A stretch of DNA of 64,000 nt. Source: Gnetum montanum (taxonomy: Eukaryota > Streptophyta > Gnetopsida > Gnetales > Gnetaceae). The translations under genes and the position numbers were made by a program. The notes under the pieces are model-generated. The model searched no databases. It had not been told where the DNA came from and saw nothing but the letters and a program-made list of their open reading frames with translations. This document shows, one piece after another, positions 1 through 10,626 of the stretch (positions are counted from its first letter, which is position 1; each line of letters opens with the position of its first letter). Location: positions 98,030 to 162,029 of the forward strand of contig MNCI01036181.1 in assembly GCA_015680685.1 (NCBI GenBank), read 5' to 3'.

Positions 1-379
1 ATGCCTTTCATCTTCTACTAGAAGTTGTAATTTTGTTTTAAAAACCATAACAACTACCTCAACCATCATGTATATCCAAAGTAGGAGAAGGTTCTTTGGA
101 ACCTCAAGAGCCTCCACTACCTAGGATTGTTTGAACTTCTTCATCATCTTCATGCCATTTGAGGAGTTATGTTTGTTATTTTTGTAATGGTATTCAATTT
201 TATTATCCTAAACACTGAAATTTTGTGATGATTGTAAATCGTACACTTGGGCACTCAGTTTTTATTGTGTTTTTTTGTATGTTTGTAGGTAATTAATAAT
301 CCCATACCTTCCAAAATTTTGTAAGGAACTCGAGGATGAGTTTTCATTTAGTCATGGGAGTATGATGAGCTAATCCTTA
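1..379. other. AT-rich stretch, nothing recognised
   Basis: I see no coding frame or repeat that I can name here. It lies just before an LTR-like promoter block and may be part of the same old LTR. Confidence 0.3.
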
Positions 380-720
380 GGCTATGTTGATGAGATGTCA
401 TTGGTGTGATCCTATCTATGGGATCTCATCAACATGATCTCGTCGACATAGGGTCTTACCCATTGACATGTACTCATCAATGGGGCATCCTATTTTTGCC
501 TATAAATGTGTTCCCACCTTTTGAATTTATGATAATCTTTTTATAGTTATAGTGAAGCACTTGTAGCTTTTTTTCATTTGAGAGGTAGAATATTTTGTGA
601 GTGCCCATAGTAGGAGTCAAAGAGTGTATAGATCTTTATTCAAGTACTATTATACCTAAGTGCTTTAGTGTGGATAGTAATAAAGATGAGCTTTTTAAAT
701 AAAGCTTGCAACACTTGGAC
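380..720 (+). promoter_or_regulatory. LTR-like promoter and polyA fragment
   Basis: A TATA box (TATAAATG) lies at 501-508, and AATAAA-type signals follow at about 679 and 698. This is the TATA-to-polyA spacing of an LTR U3-R block. Just upstream are two inverted repeats: CTATGTTGATGAGAT at 382-396 pairs with ATCTCGTCGACATAG at 437-451, and CCCATTGA at 459-466 pairs with TCAATGGG at 477-484. No partner LTR or internal region is seen beside it, so it may be a solo or truncated LTR. The family is unknown. Confidence 0.4.
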
Positions 721-1329
721 TAGATTAATTATTTTCTTATGCATGTAATATTCATGGAATTGACCTTAATGTTTTTAAGTAATGAAGTAATTAATTAATA
801 TTGAATTAATAGCAAACATAAGTATAATCACTTCATGCATAAGCTTAGTGCTTGGTAATCCTAGTAAGGCTTAATGTTTGGTAATCCAATAGTGTTATAA
901 TATGTTCGATATGTGTATGGAAAGTGGGAACTAATGGTTATGTTAGGATTAGTTAAATATTAGCTAATAATTAGATTAGATTAATGTTTATTCTTTTTCA
1001 TAGGTGACTTAAACCTCAAAAGATAAAAATGATAAAAATCATATGCCTCAGTTACACTTAACCATATACTTGTAGTTCATAAGTGGAAATTGAAAGAAAA
1101 TGATTACAATGGTTAGATTCACCTCCTAGAACTAGTGTAATTAAAAACCTAAAGTATTTGGAATTTGATCAAATCATTGAGTGAACATTAGTGATTTGTA
1201 TGGTTGGGCATAGGGTATACTTGCCATTCATCACCTAATATCTGAGATGTCTCCTATTTAAGTACTCCCAATGGATTAAGAACTCATCCCTCTTAACTCC
1301 TTGAGTGCTAAAAGCTTCCCTCCACTTGA
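721..1329. other. AT-rich stretch, nothing recognised
   Basis: No reading frame or clear repeat is visible. It could hold the tail or the 3' LTR of the minus-strand Ty3/gypsy scrap that begins at 1330, but I see no PPT or LTR end. Confidence 0.3.
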
Positions 1330-1769
1330 GTAAAATTATCTTTCTCTCCATTGAAGGATTTGACTAATCAATAGCCTTCTTCAACTTATCAATGCTATCT
1401 ATTATGTTCTTATCAAATGATTCATGATAGTGCAAATTATTTGAAACATTAATTACAAAAGACATACTAACATCATCTGGTAAATCTATTTCAAAATCAT
1501 TATCACTAATCTTGGCCTAAATTCTAAAAGGCCCCAATCTTAGCTTTCAACTTTAAGAGAACATCTCTTAATTGCTTCTTCTTCAAGTGTACCCAAACCA
1601 AGTTACTAATAGAAAAATGTGGCTTCGATTTTCTCTTATTCCTCTTGAGGAATCTTTCTTTAGCCTTCTGCTCAAGATTTGATTTCACTTGTGCATGAAG
1701 ATCCCTCATTTGTTGTATAAAATCAACATGAAGTTGATCTTCATCATCAAATCTCTTTGAAGTATCCAA
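1330..1769 (-). pseudogene. Ty3/gypsy integrase C-terminal fragment
   Basis: Read on the minus strand, the frame starting near 1769 matches the integrase tail of Ty3/gypsy polyproteins: a 'HAQVKSNLEQKAKERF' helix, then 'SNLVWVHLKKKQL', corresponding to the family's 'GDLVMVRLRKERF' segment, then 'LKAKIGAF'. After a stop the match goes on with 'NDFEIDLPDDVSMSF', the usual 'NAYKIDLP' stretch that ends this domain. In the intact protein this part binds DNA next to the DDE core. The core itself is missing. Stops and a frame change show that it is dead. It pairs with the RNase H tail at 2440-2570, which lies upstream on the same strand. Confidence 0.65.
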
Positions 1770-1884
1770 AATCTTAGGATAAAACCATAGTTCATCTCAA
1801 ACTGGCTTTTAACAATTGCAACATGAAAAGCCTTATTATGCAAAAACTCAACATTATTCTTCTTGATTTTGGAAAGTCTCTCAA

Positions 1885-2310
1885 TCATTCTTTCTCCACA
1901 TCAAAATTACAATGTAGATTTCCTTCACATTGTCCATCCATTTCACAACCAAGACAATTAGTTTTATTACTCTCAATGTTCACATCCACATCAATAATGA
2001 TCTTCTCATTATGAATACCACTATAGCCATTATTATTAAATTCAAAATTAAACATATTAACACTATTATTCTTGCTTGTGCTGAAAGTGAAATCAAAAGT
2101 TACATTGCTCTCATTATTCACAACACAACTTACAACTTCATTATAATCATAATAGTAATTATGATTCTCATCATTACAATTGGTCACACCAATACCAAGA
2201 TGAATTGAAAAAGTAGCATCTAATACTCTATTTGTCACATGAGATATACTACTACCATCTACATGGTAAAGCTTAGACTTACTTATCTCTTCATGACATC
2301 TGTTATGCAC
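1885..2310 (-). pseudogene. Asn-rich reading frame inside gypsy scrap
   Basis: A 141-codon open frame lies exactly where the integrase catalytic core should be, between the RNase H tail and the integrase C-terminus. It is rich in Asn, Asp and Tyr and has no DDE, HHCC or other motif that I recognise. The composition comes from AAT, GAT and TAT codons, so it may be simple-sequence expansion or replacement DNA rather than protein. The function is unknown. Confidence 0.25.
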
Positions 2311-2339
2311 CTTTTTTCAACTTGATATTTAACATGTGC

Positions 2340-2570
2340 CTATCCAATATCACAAAAGCTTAAAGATTTAAGTTTTCTCCTAGGAGTTCCAAACTCTAAT
2401 GGATTATCCTTTTCAAGGTATTTATCATCATGTTTGTACAAATTAGTAGAATCATTCATACCTTCCTCATAAGGTATGCTGAAATCTTCCACCTACATTC
2501 TAGATAATACATCAATCACCACTTTGGCTTTTGTGCTCCAATATTAATTAATCTTCAACACACTAAATCT
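2340..2570 (-). pseudogene. Ty3/gypsy RNase H tail
   Basis: On the minus strand, 2500-2523 encodes 'VIDVLSRM', the degenerate form of the 'VADALSR' signature that closes the RNase H domain of Ty3/gypsy pol. An acidic stretch follows, as is usual in the linker before integrase. With the integrase tail at 1330-1769 it marks one minus-strand element from which about 1 kb of integrase is gone or replaced. Confidence 0.5.
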
Positions 2571-2574
2571 AGAT

Positions 2575-3525
2575 ATTAAGAAAGATAACTAATTTGTTAG
2601 GAAAAGGAAAACTAGCTATATTTAATTAGTCAAGAGAATATTATAATAGCATTTCACAACCCAAAAAACATTAAATAATGGAACACACTAAAATGATGCT
2701 ACAAAGCATGAGTCTCTATAACCATACAATGATTGTTCTTAATGTAAGACATGACTGATGGATAATCTCTTCTATAACCTAGGACTAAGATCTCAACTCA
2801 CTAGTAGGACTAGAATGTACTAGCCAATGCATAACACAATTGACCTTAGAGTTGTAACCACATATGCACTTAGCTAATATGCTCTTTCACACTCTTGCTT
2901 AAGTTCACACATGAACTTACATGACATCTCAGCCCTCCATGGTACAAGCATGGAAAAAATTCATATTTATTTATCAAGCAAGAAAAAAAATCCTAAGAAA
3001 CCTTCTCCAAGCTTAACTTGAAGATCCTATGCTATTTTTCATCTTTTTCTACATTTTTTTGATTGTTCACAAACTTCTAACAATAATTTCGAAAGTTTCC
3101 TTATCTATTCGGGTTGTCTCTAGGCTTTCTTGGATGTCTCACTCTAAAAATAGATAATTTGAAGGAGATGTCTTACTTTTCACTGAGACATCTTGTATTG
3201 TAGCTAAGAAGTCTAGTACTATAGCTAAGATGTCTTAGCGAATTCTGAGATATCTTAGTTGAGACATCTCTACATTTGATAAGATGTCTTGCTTAACATA
3301 TGAGATGTCTTTTCTAAAGCTTGTCACCACTCCAAGAAATCCATTACGAGCTCTCAACTTGACCTAGACATCTCTTTTCTTCCAAGATGTCTATCATAAG
3401 AGCTTAGATCTTAGACAAAATGGCTCCAAGACTCTCAAGGTGTCTCCACAATGCTTGAAACCCTCAAAAACACACACAAAGGTTATGTGCAAGGGAATTA
3501 GAATAGGTATCCCGATACCATCCTT
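2575..3525. repeat. Direct repeat, unit 1
   Basis: This unit matches 3545-4355 throughout. Shared landmarks are 'AAACTAGCTAT' (about 2610 and 3583), an 'AGCATGAG-CTCTA' block, 'GATTGTTCTTAATGTAAG', and many AGATGTCT/AGACATCT words in the second half. It ends with a short palindrome, GGTATCCCGATACC, at 3506-3519. An inverted fragment of the same family lies at 57205-57252. The origin may be paired LTRs or a tandem satellite. No coding frame is seen. Confidence 0.65.
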
Positions 3526-3544
3526 AAAACATACATTAAATCCG

Positions 3545-4355
3545 AAACATGAAGATAATTCAATTTGCTAAAAAATCAGAAAAACTAGCTATCTTCAATT
3601 AATTTAAAGAAGATCATAAATTAGTGATTTCACAATCTACAACAACACACTCACATACCTAATGATATTTTAGAGCATGAGGCTCTACAATCACATAAAG
3701 ATTGTTCTTAATGTAAGGCATAATCAACTGAGATCTCTCCCATAAGCACAAGATTAAGATTAAAACAAAACACACATAGAGAGCTACAATTTTCAAACAC
3801 AAGATTGACCATAGAGATGCACACATACTCATATAATATCTCTTAATAAAACTCTTGTTTTATTATATCTCATGACATCTCATGAAAAAACATGAAAACA
3901 TAAATAATATTTATTAAATTAAAGTAAATAACCTTAGTAAAATATTTTACCATGATCAAGTTGGAGATTACTTACTATTTGTTTTTGCTCTCATCTTTTC
4001 TAACCATTTCCAAACTTGGAATTACTAACTTGGAACTTTCCTCAACTATACCGGATGTCTACAAGCTTGGCAAGATGTCTTTCTACAAATTTTAGAATTC
4101 AAGAGAGACATATCTGAATTTTTGGATATGTCTTTAGTTAAGGTGAGACATACTACATCTTCAGTGTGGGAGAGGCATCTACACATTAGTCCAAGCACAT
4201 TCTTCTCTTGTTGAGATGTCTCTTGTCAAAGATCAACACTTGACCAAGACATCTCTTGGACCTCTAAGATGTCTTCCCAACTTACAAAACCTACAAATAA
4301 TCATATTTATGAATGAATAAAGGACTTGGAAGAGGTGTCCCTACACCAAAGATCA
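3545..4355. repeat. Direct repeat, unit 2
   Basis: This is the second, slightly shorter unit of the repeat at 2575-3525. It ends with GGTGTCCCTACACC at 4334-4347, the counterpart of the palindrome in unit 1 with one A-T pair exchanged for G-C. The chromovirus remnant starts directly after it, so the 5' LTR of that element is lost or replaced here. Confidence 0.65.
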
Positions 4356-4356
4356 A

Positions 4357-5320
4357 CAGTAGTTGTTAGTATTGATAGTGGTATAGTTGGTGCTAGAGGA
4401 TCCTAGTTGCTAGTTAGCAATATCTTGATGGAGTAGTTCAAGCAACTGGATCTTTCTACTTTTATAGGTTTAGATATTTCTTTGGCTATGATGGATTGGT
4501 TGAGGGGTGTTAGAAAGACATTTCATGTAATAGGATGTTCATCTTAGGAATGAACCAGACTTGTAGTATATTAATTATAGGATACAACTAAGAAATGTCA
4601 ATGATTTAAGCGATAGTTAGAAGCTTGAAAGATGAAGACATGAAATGGAAGGACTTTGAAAAGGTCTTTAAGGAAAGGTATGTCTCTAACGAGTACATAT
4701 AGACAAAGATCAATGAATTATAGAAGTTATACTAGGGAAACCTCATTATTTCTAAATAAAATGTAAAGTTTACCCATGTGAGCAATTTCATTGAATATGT
4801 GTAAAGAAATGAAGAGATGAGGACTAGTAAGTTTATTGTAAGTTTAAGACCCTTAGTTAGAGACCTTCTTCTATCTAGTGACATGACCAAGTATGAAGTT
4901 TCAAAAGCAAGAGTCAGCAAGAGTCATGAATATAGAGAGGAAATAATTGATGAATGTTAACAAGAAAAATAAGGAGTAAAAGAGGTATTTGCCTTTAAAA
5001 GAAAAATTTAGATAACTTTAACTAGAAAAGAGGAAGATATGGATGTGGGTAGTTATAAAAAATAGGTGGTGCCTCATCCTAAAAGGCACTAGCATGTTGC
5101 AACTATGGTTAAGTGGATCATAGTAGAATGAAGTACCTAAATTTCTTTAGTTGTAGGAAATCTTGTCATTGAGGAAGGAATTGTCTAGAGAGATCAAATG
5201 GTTATAGACCAGACATCTAGGTAGATATATCTACTTAAAAGTACATAGGAAAGTAGGATGACTTCATTAGGTCATGGTAGATGCATGAGATCATGAAATG
5301 TATGAAGACTCTATGCATTA
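4357..5320 (+). pseudogene. Chromovirus gag remnant
   Basis: This is the first part of a plus-strand Ty3/gypsy polyprotein. Frames are short and riddled with stops. Near 5080-5175 a degenerate CCHC zinc knuckle can be read ('SCRKSCH' then 'GRNCLER'), the RNA-binding end of gag. The order with protease, RT, integrase and chromodomain downstream supports the call. The 5' LTR and PBS are not visible. Confidence 0.5.
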
Positions 5321-5329
5321 ATAGATCAA

Positions 5330-5700
5330 CCTTTAGATAAGTAGTTGAACACAATGATGGAAACTAAAGATATTATTCATGACCTTCCTCTTTTAATTCT
5401 AGTTGATCTTGAAGTTAGTCATATTTTTATGGGTTCTAGAACTATGAATTGGTTGGAGTTTGAGTTTGAACATTTTCCTAGATGATTATTTGTATAGTTG
5501 ATGGATTGTAATGACATAGTGGTAAGCAGTTATTACAAGACAATGATGATCTTCATATATGATGTGGAGTGGTTTAGTAACTTGATAGTCATGGAGTTGG
5601 GTAAGTATGACATGATCCTTGACATGTACTAGTTGTCCATTTATGATGTGATATTGAATTGCAAGATGAATGTACTTAGCCTATGTTCCCTAAGATGAGA
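5330..5700 (+). pseudogene. Chromovirus protease remnant
   Basis: The reading 'LVDLEVSHIFMGSR' (near 5400-5440) corresponds to the retropepsin active-site segment 'LIDSGASHSFI'; the catalytic DSG has become DLE. Further on, 'YDMILDMY' then 'LSIYDVILNC' matches the conserved 'FDVILGMDWLS' segment of plant chromovirus proteases. The lost DSG and the internal stops show that it cannot be active. Confidence 0.65.
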
Positions 5701-5984
5701 TGAAATTTTGATCCAAGCAAATACGTGAAGAAAAATTTGGAATTTTATTATAGGCAAAGCATTCAAAAGGCTCATGAGGAATAATCATAATTGCTTCATA
5801 ATGATAGTTAATTAATTAAAAATAATAGAGTTGGAACAAATGCTTGTAGTTAGAGAATTTGGTAGCATGTTCAAGAATAAAAGTTTAAGTTTATCTCCAT
5901 GAAGGGATGTAGAATTTGAGATTGAGCTAAGACTAGGAATTAAGTCTATATATAAGGCATCACAATAAATGTCACTTGTGGAGT

Positions 5985-6720
5985 TAGCAGAGTTGAAGAT
6001 ATAGGTTTAGGAATTGATGGACAGGGATTTGATACATTTGAGTGTGTTCCATTTGGGTGCATGAGTATTGTTCATGAAGAAAAACATGGAAATTCGAGAT
6101 TATGCATAGATTATAGATAGATGAATTAGGTGAATATTAGGAACTAATATTCCTTACCTCAAATTAACAACCTTTTTAATTGGTTAGAAAGCTAAGAATG
6201 TTCTCTAAAATTAATATAAATTTGGGATGCCATTACATGAAAATAAGAAAGAAGATCTTTCAAAAACAACTTTTAAAACTAGGTATGAGCATTATAAGTT
6301 CCTTGTTATGTCTTTAAAACTCACTAATGTTCCATTAGTCTTCATGCATCTAATTAATAGTTTGATGTATTCATTCTTAGATTAATTCATTATTATTTTC
6401 ATTGATGACATCCTTGTGTATTCCAAGAATGAACAAGTGCATGAGTAACATTTGAGAATAGTGTTGTAGACTTTAAGGTAGAAATAGCTTTATTTCCATC
6501 CATCCAAGTATTTCTCTTGGATGAAGGAAATGAAGTTTCTTGGGCATGTTGTATTAGGTGATGGCATTTTGGTGGATCCAACAAATATAACAATGATTAG
6601 AGATTGTCTTATTCTAAGGAATGTTGGTAAATTTAGAGGCTTTCATGGCCTTATTGGATATTATAAAAGATATTCAAAAAACTTTTCTAGGATAGTAACT
6701 CCAATTATATAGTTGGTTCA
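5985..6720 (+). pseudogene. Chromovirus reverse transcriptase remnant
   Basis: RT blocks appear in order: 'ELMDRDLIHLSVFHLGA' (about 6010-6060), the catalytic block 'FIIIFIDDILVYSKN' (about 6385-6430) with both aspartates still present, and the end of RT in the open frame at 6521-6712 ('KFLGHVV', 'GDGILVDP', 'GLIGYYKRYSKNFSRI'). These are diagnostic for Ty3/gypsy, and the wording is that of Tekay/Del-type chromoviruses. Frameshifts and stops between blocks, many at former Trp, Gln or Arg codons, make it inactive. Confidence 0.85.
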
Positions 6721-7190
6721 AAAGAAACATGCATTCAATTAAAGTAGTGCTTGCCAAGAAGCTTTTGATGAGGTGAAATAGATACTAACTTCTACACCTA
6801 TCTTAACATCCCCCACTCCAAGGAAGTCATATGATGTATATATGAATCCTATAGGTATGGGATTTGATTTTATTCTTATGTAGGAGGGAAAGGTGATGGC
6901 TTATACATCACATTAGCTAAGATCACACAAGTTGAAGAATCCCATTCATAATTTGGAACTTGGAGCTATTATTATTTCTCTCAAAATATGAAGCCATTAA
7001 CTTTATGGTGAGAGGATCAAAAGGGATTGCAATACCTCATGAACTAGTGACAATTGGGCTTGATATAGTAAAGGTGGATTGAGCCCTTTTAAAATTTTGA
7101 TTTTACAATTTAGTATTACCCAAGAAAGGAATATTCAATTATAGATTCTTTAAGTAAGATTGCAGGTAAACTATATAATTTGATCATTTT
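6721..7190 (+). pseudogene. Chromovirus RNase H remnant
   Basis: It follows RT directly. 'CQEAFDEVK', 'TPILTSPTP' and 'KVMAYTSH' then 'LRSHKLKNPIHNLELGA' match the RT connection and RNase H of Ty3/gypsy elements ('VIAYASRQLK..EKNYPTHDLELAA'). Stops interrupt several conserved positions. Confidence 0.75.
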
Positions 7191-7299
7191 TCTCCATCTT
7201 GAATGAAGAGATATGTCTCTACTAGTTAGATGATCGATGGTGCTAGAGGTAAGTGTCAGAAAAGAATAATGGAATTCAAATATTTTTGTGGATAATTTA

Positions 7300-8330
7300 G
7301 AATTGCTAAAGTGTAAAAATAGGATACATTTACACCTAACTATTCATCATTAATTTTTGGATGAGGCATATTTAAGTAAGTACTATATGCATCTAAGTAG
7401 TGAAAAAATGTATCAAAACTTGAAGAAGTAGGGTTTTCCAGCCTAGGATAAAGAAGAATGTTAGTTAGTATGTGACAAAATTTTTAACTTGCCAACATGT
7501 TAAAGAAAAACATTAGAGGCTTGATGGATATTTGTATTTACATAAAATTCTAGAGTGAAAGTGGGAGGCAAGCGGTATGGACTTTATCATAGGTTTGCCA
7601 TGAAAAAAGAGTGATAAGGATGCTCTACTAGTTGTGGTTGATATTTTAATAAATAATCTCATTTCTTGACCATACAAATGATAGCTAGTGTAGTGGATAT
7701 AGCCCACCTCTTCTTATTAGAGATAATGAGACTTCATGATGTACCCATTAGGGTTATCTTAGATAGGGATCCAACATTTACTTCAAAATTTTAGAAGGCT
7801 TTTCTAATTCATATGAGAACAAAGTTAAATCTGAGCTATGCCTTCCATCCTCAAATAGATGGACAAATGAAGAGAAAAAATCAAATATTAGAAGAGAAGT
7901 CGAGAGCTTTTACACTTGAGTATTAAGATAGTTGGGGCTATTTGATACCATTAGTAGAGTTTACATTTAAAAATATTTATTAATTAAGCCTTATAGTAGT
8001 GTGATATAAGAACTTATATGATAGGCCATGTTGTACATCATTGTGTTTGGGTTATAGTTGAAGATAGATAGTTGGTTAGCACTAATGTGGTAGCAACAAT
8101 AACTGAATAGGTACATATGGTTAAAGACCTATTAAGATTAGCACAAGACACGTATATCAAGTATGCTTATGTTAGGAGGAGTTCATTAGAATTTTCTATT
8201 GGTGATCATGTATTTTTAAAGGTTTCTTCATTAAGGAGTATGATGTGGTTTTGGAAGAAGAGTAAGTCGACACCAAGGTAACTAGGTCTTTTTTAGATTA
8301 TAAGGAAAACTAGTGAGGTAGCATGTCATA
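7300..8330 (+). pseudogene. Chromovirus integrase remnant
   Basis: 'CQHVKEKH' (the end of the HHCC zinc finger) is followed by 'LDGYLYLHKILE', and then 'ASGMDFIIGLP', the first catalytic aspartate region, at about 7560-7610. 'DALLVVVDILI' and a degraded 'DRDP-F' region (about 7765) follow. The C-terminal 'FSIGDHVFLKVSSLR' (about 8195-8240) matches the family's 'F.VGDHVFLKVSP'. All parts are broken by stops. Confidence 0.75.
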
Positions 8331-8339
8331 TTAGTTTGT

Positions 8340-8638
8340 CACCATAATTATTGGGGATTCATGTTGTATTCCATGTATTAATGTTGAGAAGGTATGTCAT
8401 GGTTCCAAATCATGTGATTAGTTAGCATGATATTTAACTACAGTCAGATGTTAGTTATGTAGAGAAACTAGTAAAGATTGTGAATAGAATGAAAATAAAA
8501 TTAAGAAGTAAGATCATTCCAATGGTTAAGATGATTTGAGAATGACATGACATTCAAGAAGTAATTTGGGAGGTTGAGGAGAAGTTGTGTGATCATTATT
8601 CTTAGATATTCTAGGAGGAAGATTCTTAAAAGGAGAAA
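8340..8638 (+). pseudogene. Chromodomain-bearing pol C-terminus remnant
   Basis: 'LGIHVVFHVLMLRRYVMVPNHVIS' (quoted in parts: 'VVFHVLMLRRYV', 'MVPNHVIS') is the conserved joint after integrase. Next come 'KIVNRMKIKLRSKIIPMVKM', then 'VIWEVEEKLCDHY', the Tekay/Del chromodomain with its 'W' and 'E-E' positions. In live elements this domain binds modified histone tails and directs insertion. The tract ends at the polypurine-like AAAAGGAGAAA (8629-8638). Confidence 0.75.
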
Positions 8639-10254
8639 TGGATATAGCACCATTATTTCTAGAATCTTTGACATTGGTATGTGTATGTAGTGTGGGCTGT
8701 GTGTGTGTGTGTGTGTTAATTAATTTATACATAGTGTTGTGTGCCTTCATAATAATATTGTATTGTTTGGTATAATTTTCTTTAACATGATTTTTAATAC
8801 CATGTTGTGGTGTTTTGTATGTTTATGAATTACAAGGATGATGCATGTTTTATATTATATGATTTATGTGATATAATGATTAGATCATGGATTTATGATT
8901 TTAACTTCATATGTGCACTAATTCTATTACATTTCTTTTACATCTTGTAGCTAGGTACCATGATGTTGAGTAAATGACACATGTGGGGGATGGTTAGGTA
9001 GGTATGATAGTGTGTTAGATTATTTGTGATGCTTATGTTTAGTTCTTATGTTATATTATTTGGTATGATATATGGATTTGTTAGAGGTTTTAGGAATCAA
9101 TTTTATTTAATTGAAAGGATGTTTTACTTTTATTTTATAAGAAAATAATATTTTTGAAAAAAGTATAGGAAATGTGAATTTTATAATTAATAGAATAGAA
9201 TAAAAAGTTTTATTTAAAGATAAAAATGTTTACTTTCTGGAAGAGCTGGTTATGTATGAAAATGACAGGTTTGGGATTTAATTTGTTTTTTCATAAACTT
9301 TGATTTTACTTAGGGATTTTCATTGAATTTGGTTATTAGTAATTCACTTTCTTATGGAGGTTTTGGCATGTTCTTGGAGGTTTTACTAGTTTTCATGGAT
9401 ATGGTAATGAATGTTTTCTTTGAGATTGGTACAAGTTCTTCTCCATATTGCTACACTTGGATCTTGGACATACTTCCATAAAGGTTTCAACTAAGGCCAT
9501 AATAATGGTTTTTTAGTAAGTGTTTGCCATAGGTTTTCCTTTTATGACTTTAGATGCAAAAGAACTATGCATGTATGTCTTTGATTTCTTGTAAAATTGA
9601 CTGGGCAAGTTCTTTCTTAGATTTTTGTAAAATTCATTTAGCAAGGATTTTGTTTTTTTAAGTTTTTGTGCAAACTTATTGGAAGTGATTTTTTATCAAA
9701 TCTTGAGTTATTTAAGTTTCTATAATTTCATAGCACGTTGGATTAAATCTAGTTTTGACATGCCTTTATATCTTATTTATCTTGGTCTTAAAGATCTCAA
9801 TTTTGATTTTTTGAGTTTTTGTTATGGAAATATTGCAATAAAATTTGTAGGTACATTTAGGTGATGAGATCATTTGGTTGATTCAATGCATGAATAGGAC
9901 ATTTGACTTAAAAATGCATGTTTTAGATCACTTCTAGCTTTTGTTGACTAGATTTATGTAGTCAATAGAATTTCAAATATGAAAAGTAGTGTTTTACCTC
10001 AATTTATGTGAATAGATGGTAAGATTGACCACACTAAAATAAAAAGATGTCTCATCTTAGATAAGTCAATGGAACCTTATGGCACTTGGATAGAGAAGTC
10101 AAAAGATAGAAAAGGAAATTGGAATCTTGGAATCATACTGGTATGATAATGGATAAACCTAAAACTTGTGTAATCAATATGGAAAGCTATGAAACCATAC
10201 ATTGTTAAATGATTTGTATTTATATATGATGTTTTATTCATTTTGGACCATGTT
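8639..10254 (+). mobile_element. Chromovirus 3' LTR, left part
   Basis: The LTR appears to start with TGGATATAGCACC right after the purine tract at 8629-8638. No coding frame is visible. It is cut by E1 at 10260 and continues at 53823-55425, where it ends in GGGGGTGTTATA, like the 'GGTGTTACA' end of many Tekay LTRs. The two parts add up to about 3.2 kb. It holds a (GT)n run at 8699-8716. The matching 5' LTR is absent. Confidence 0.6.
8699..8716 (+). repeat. (GT)n microsatellite
   Basis: About nine GT units in a row near the start of the chromovirus 3' LTR. Confidence 0.9.
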
Positions 10255-10259
10255 GGTAA
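10255..10259. repeat. E1 target site duplication, left
   Basis: GGTAA. It is repeated exactly at 53818-53822 on the other side of E1. Confidence 0.85.
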
Positions 10260-10626
10260 TAAACTGACCTAAATCGTCGGTGTAAGGCTGGAAGGGAAAA
10301 TAAACATCGAGAGATCATCGGGTAGACACAGCTGACCCTACCTTCGCTTGAGGGCAAGCTGGAAAAAGGAAACGAAGGTAGAGTGCCTTGGATGGTCTGC
10401 ACGAAAATCAACCAAGAACTTCCTTGAGCATAAACTATGGCTTTTCTTGGGGTTATTGTAACTAATGATGTACAAAATGTAAATAGTAATGTACAAAATG
10501 CAAATAGAGCGTAAACATAATAGTATTGCAAAAAAAAAAAAATGTAAACTGAATGTAAAACAGACTAAACAATATAATGGCTGGCAAAATGAGCTGTATT
10601 GTATTACTTAGAAAGGGTGTGCACCA

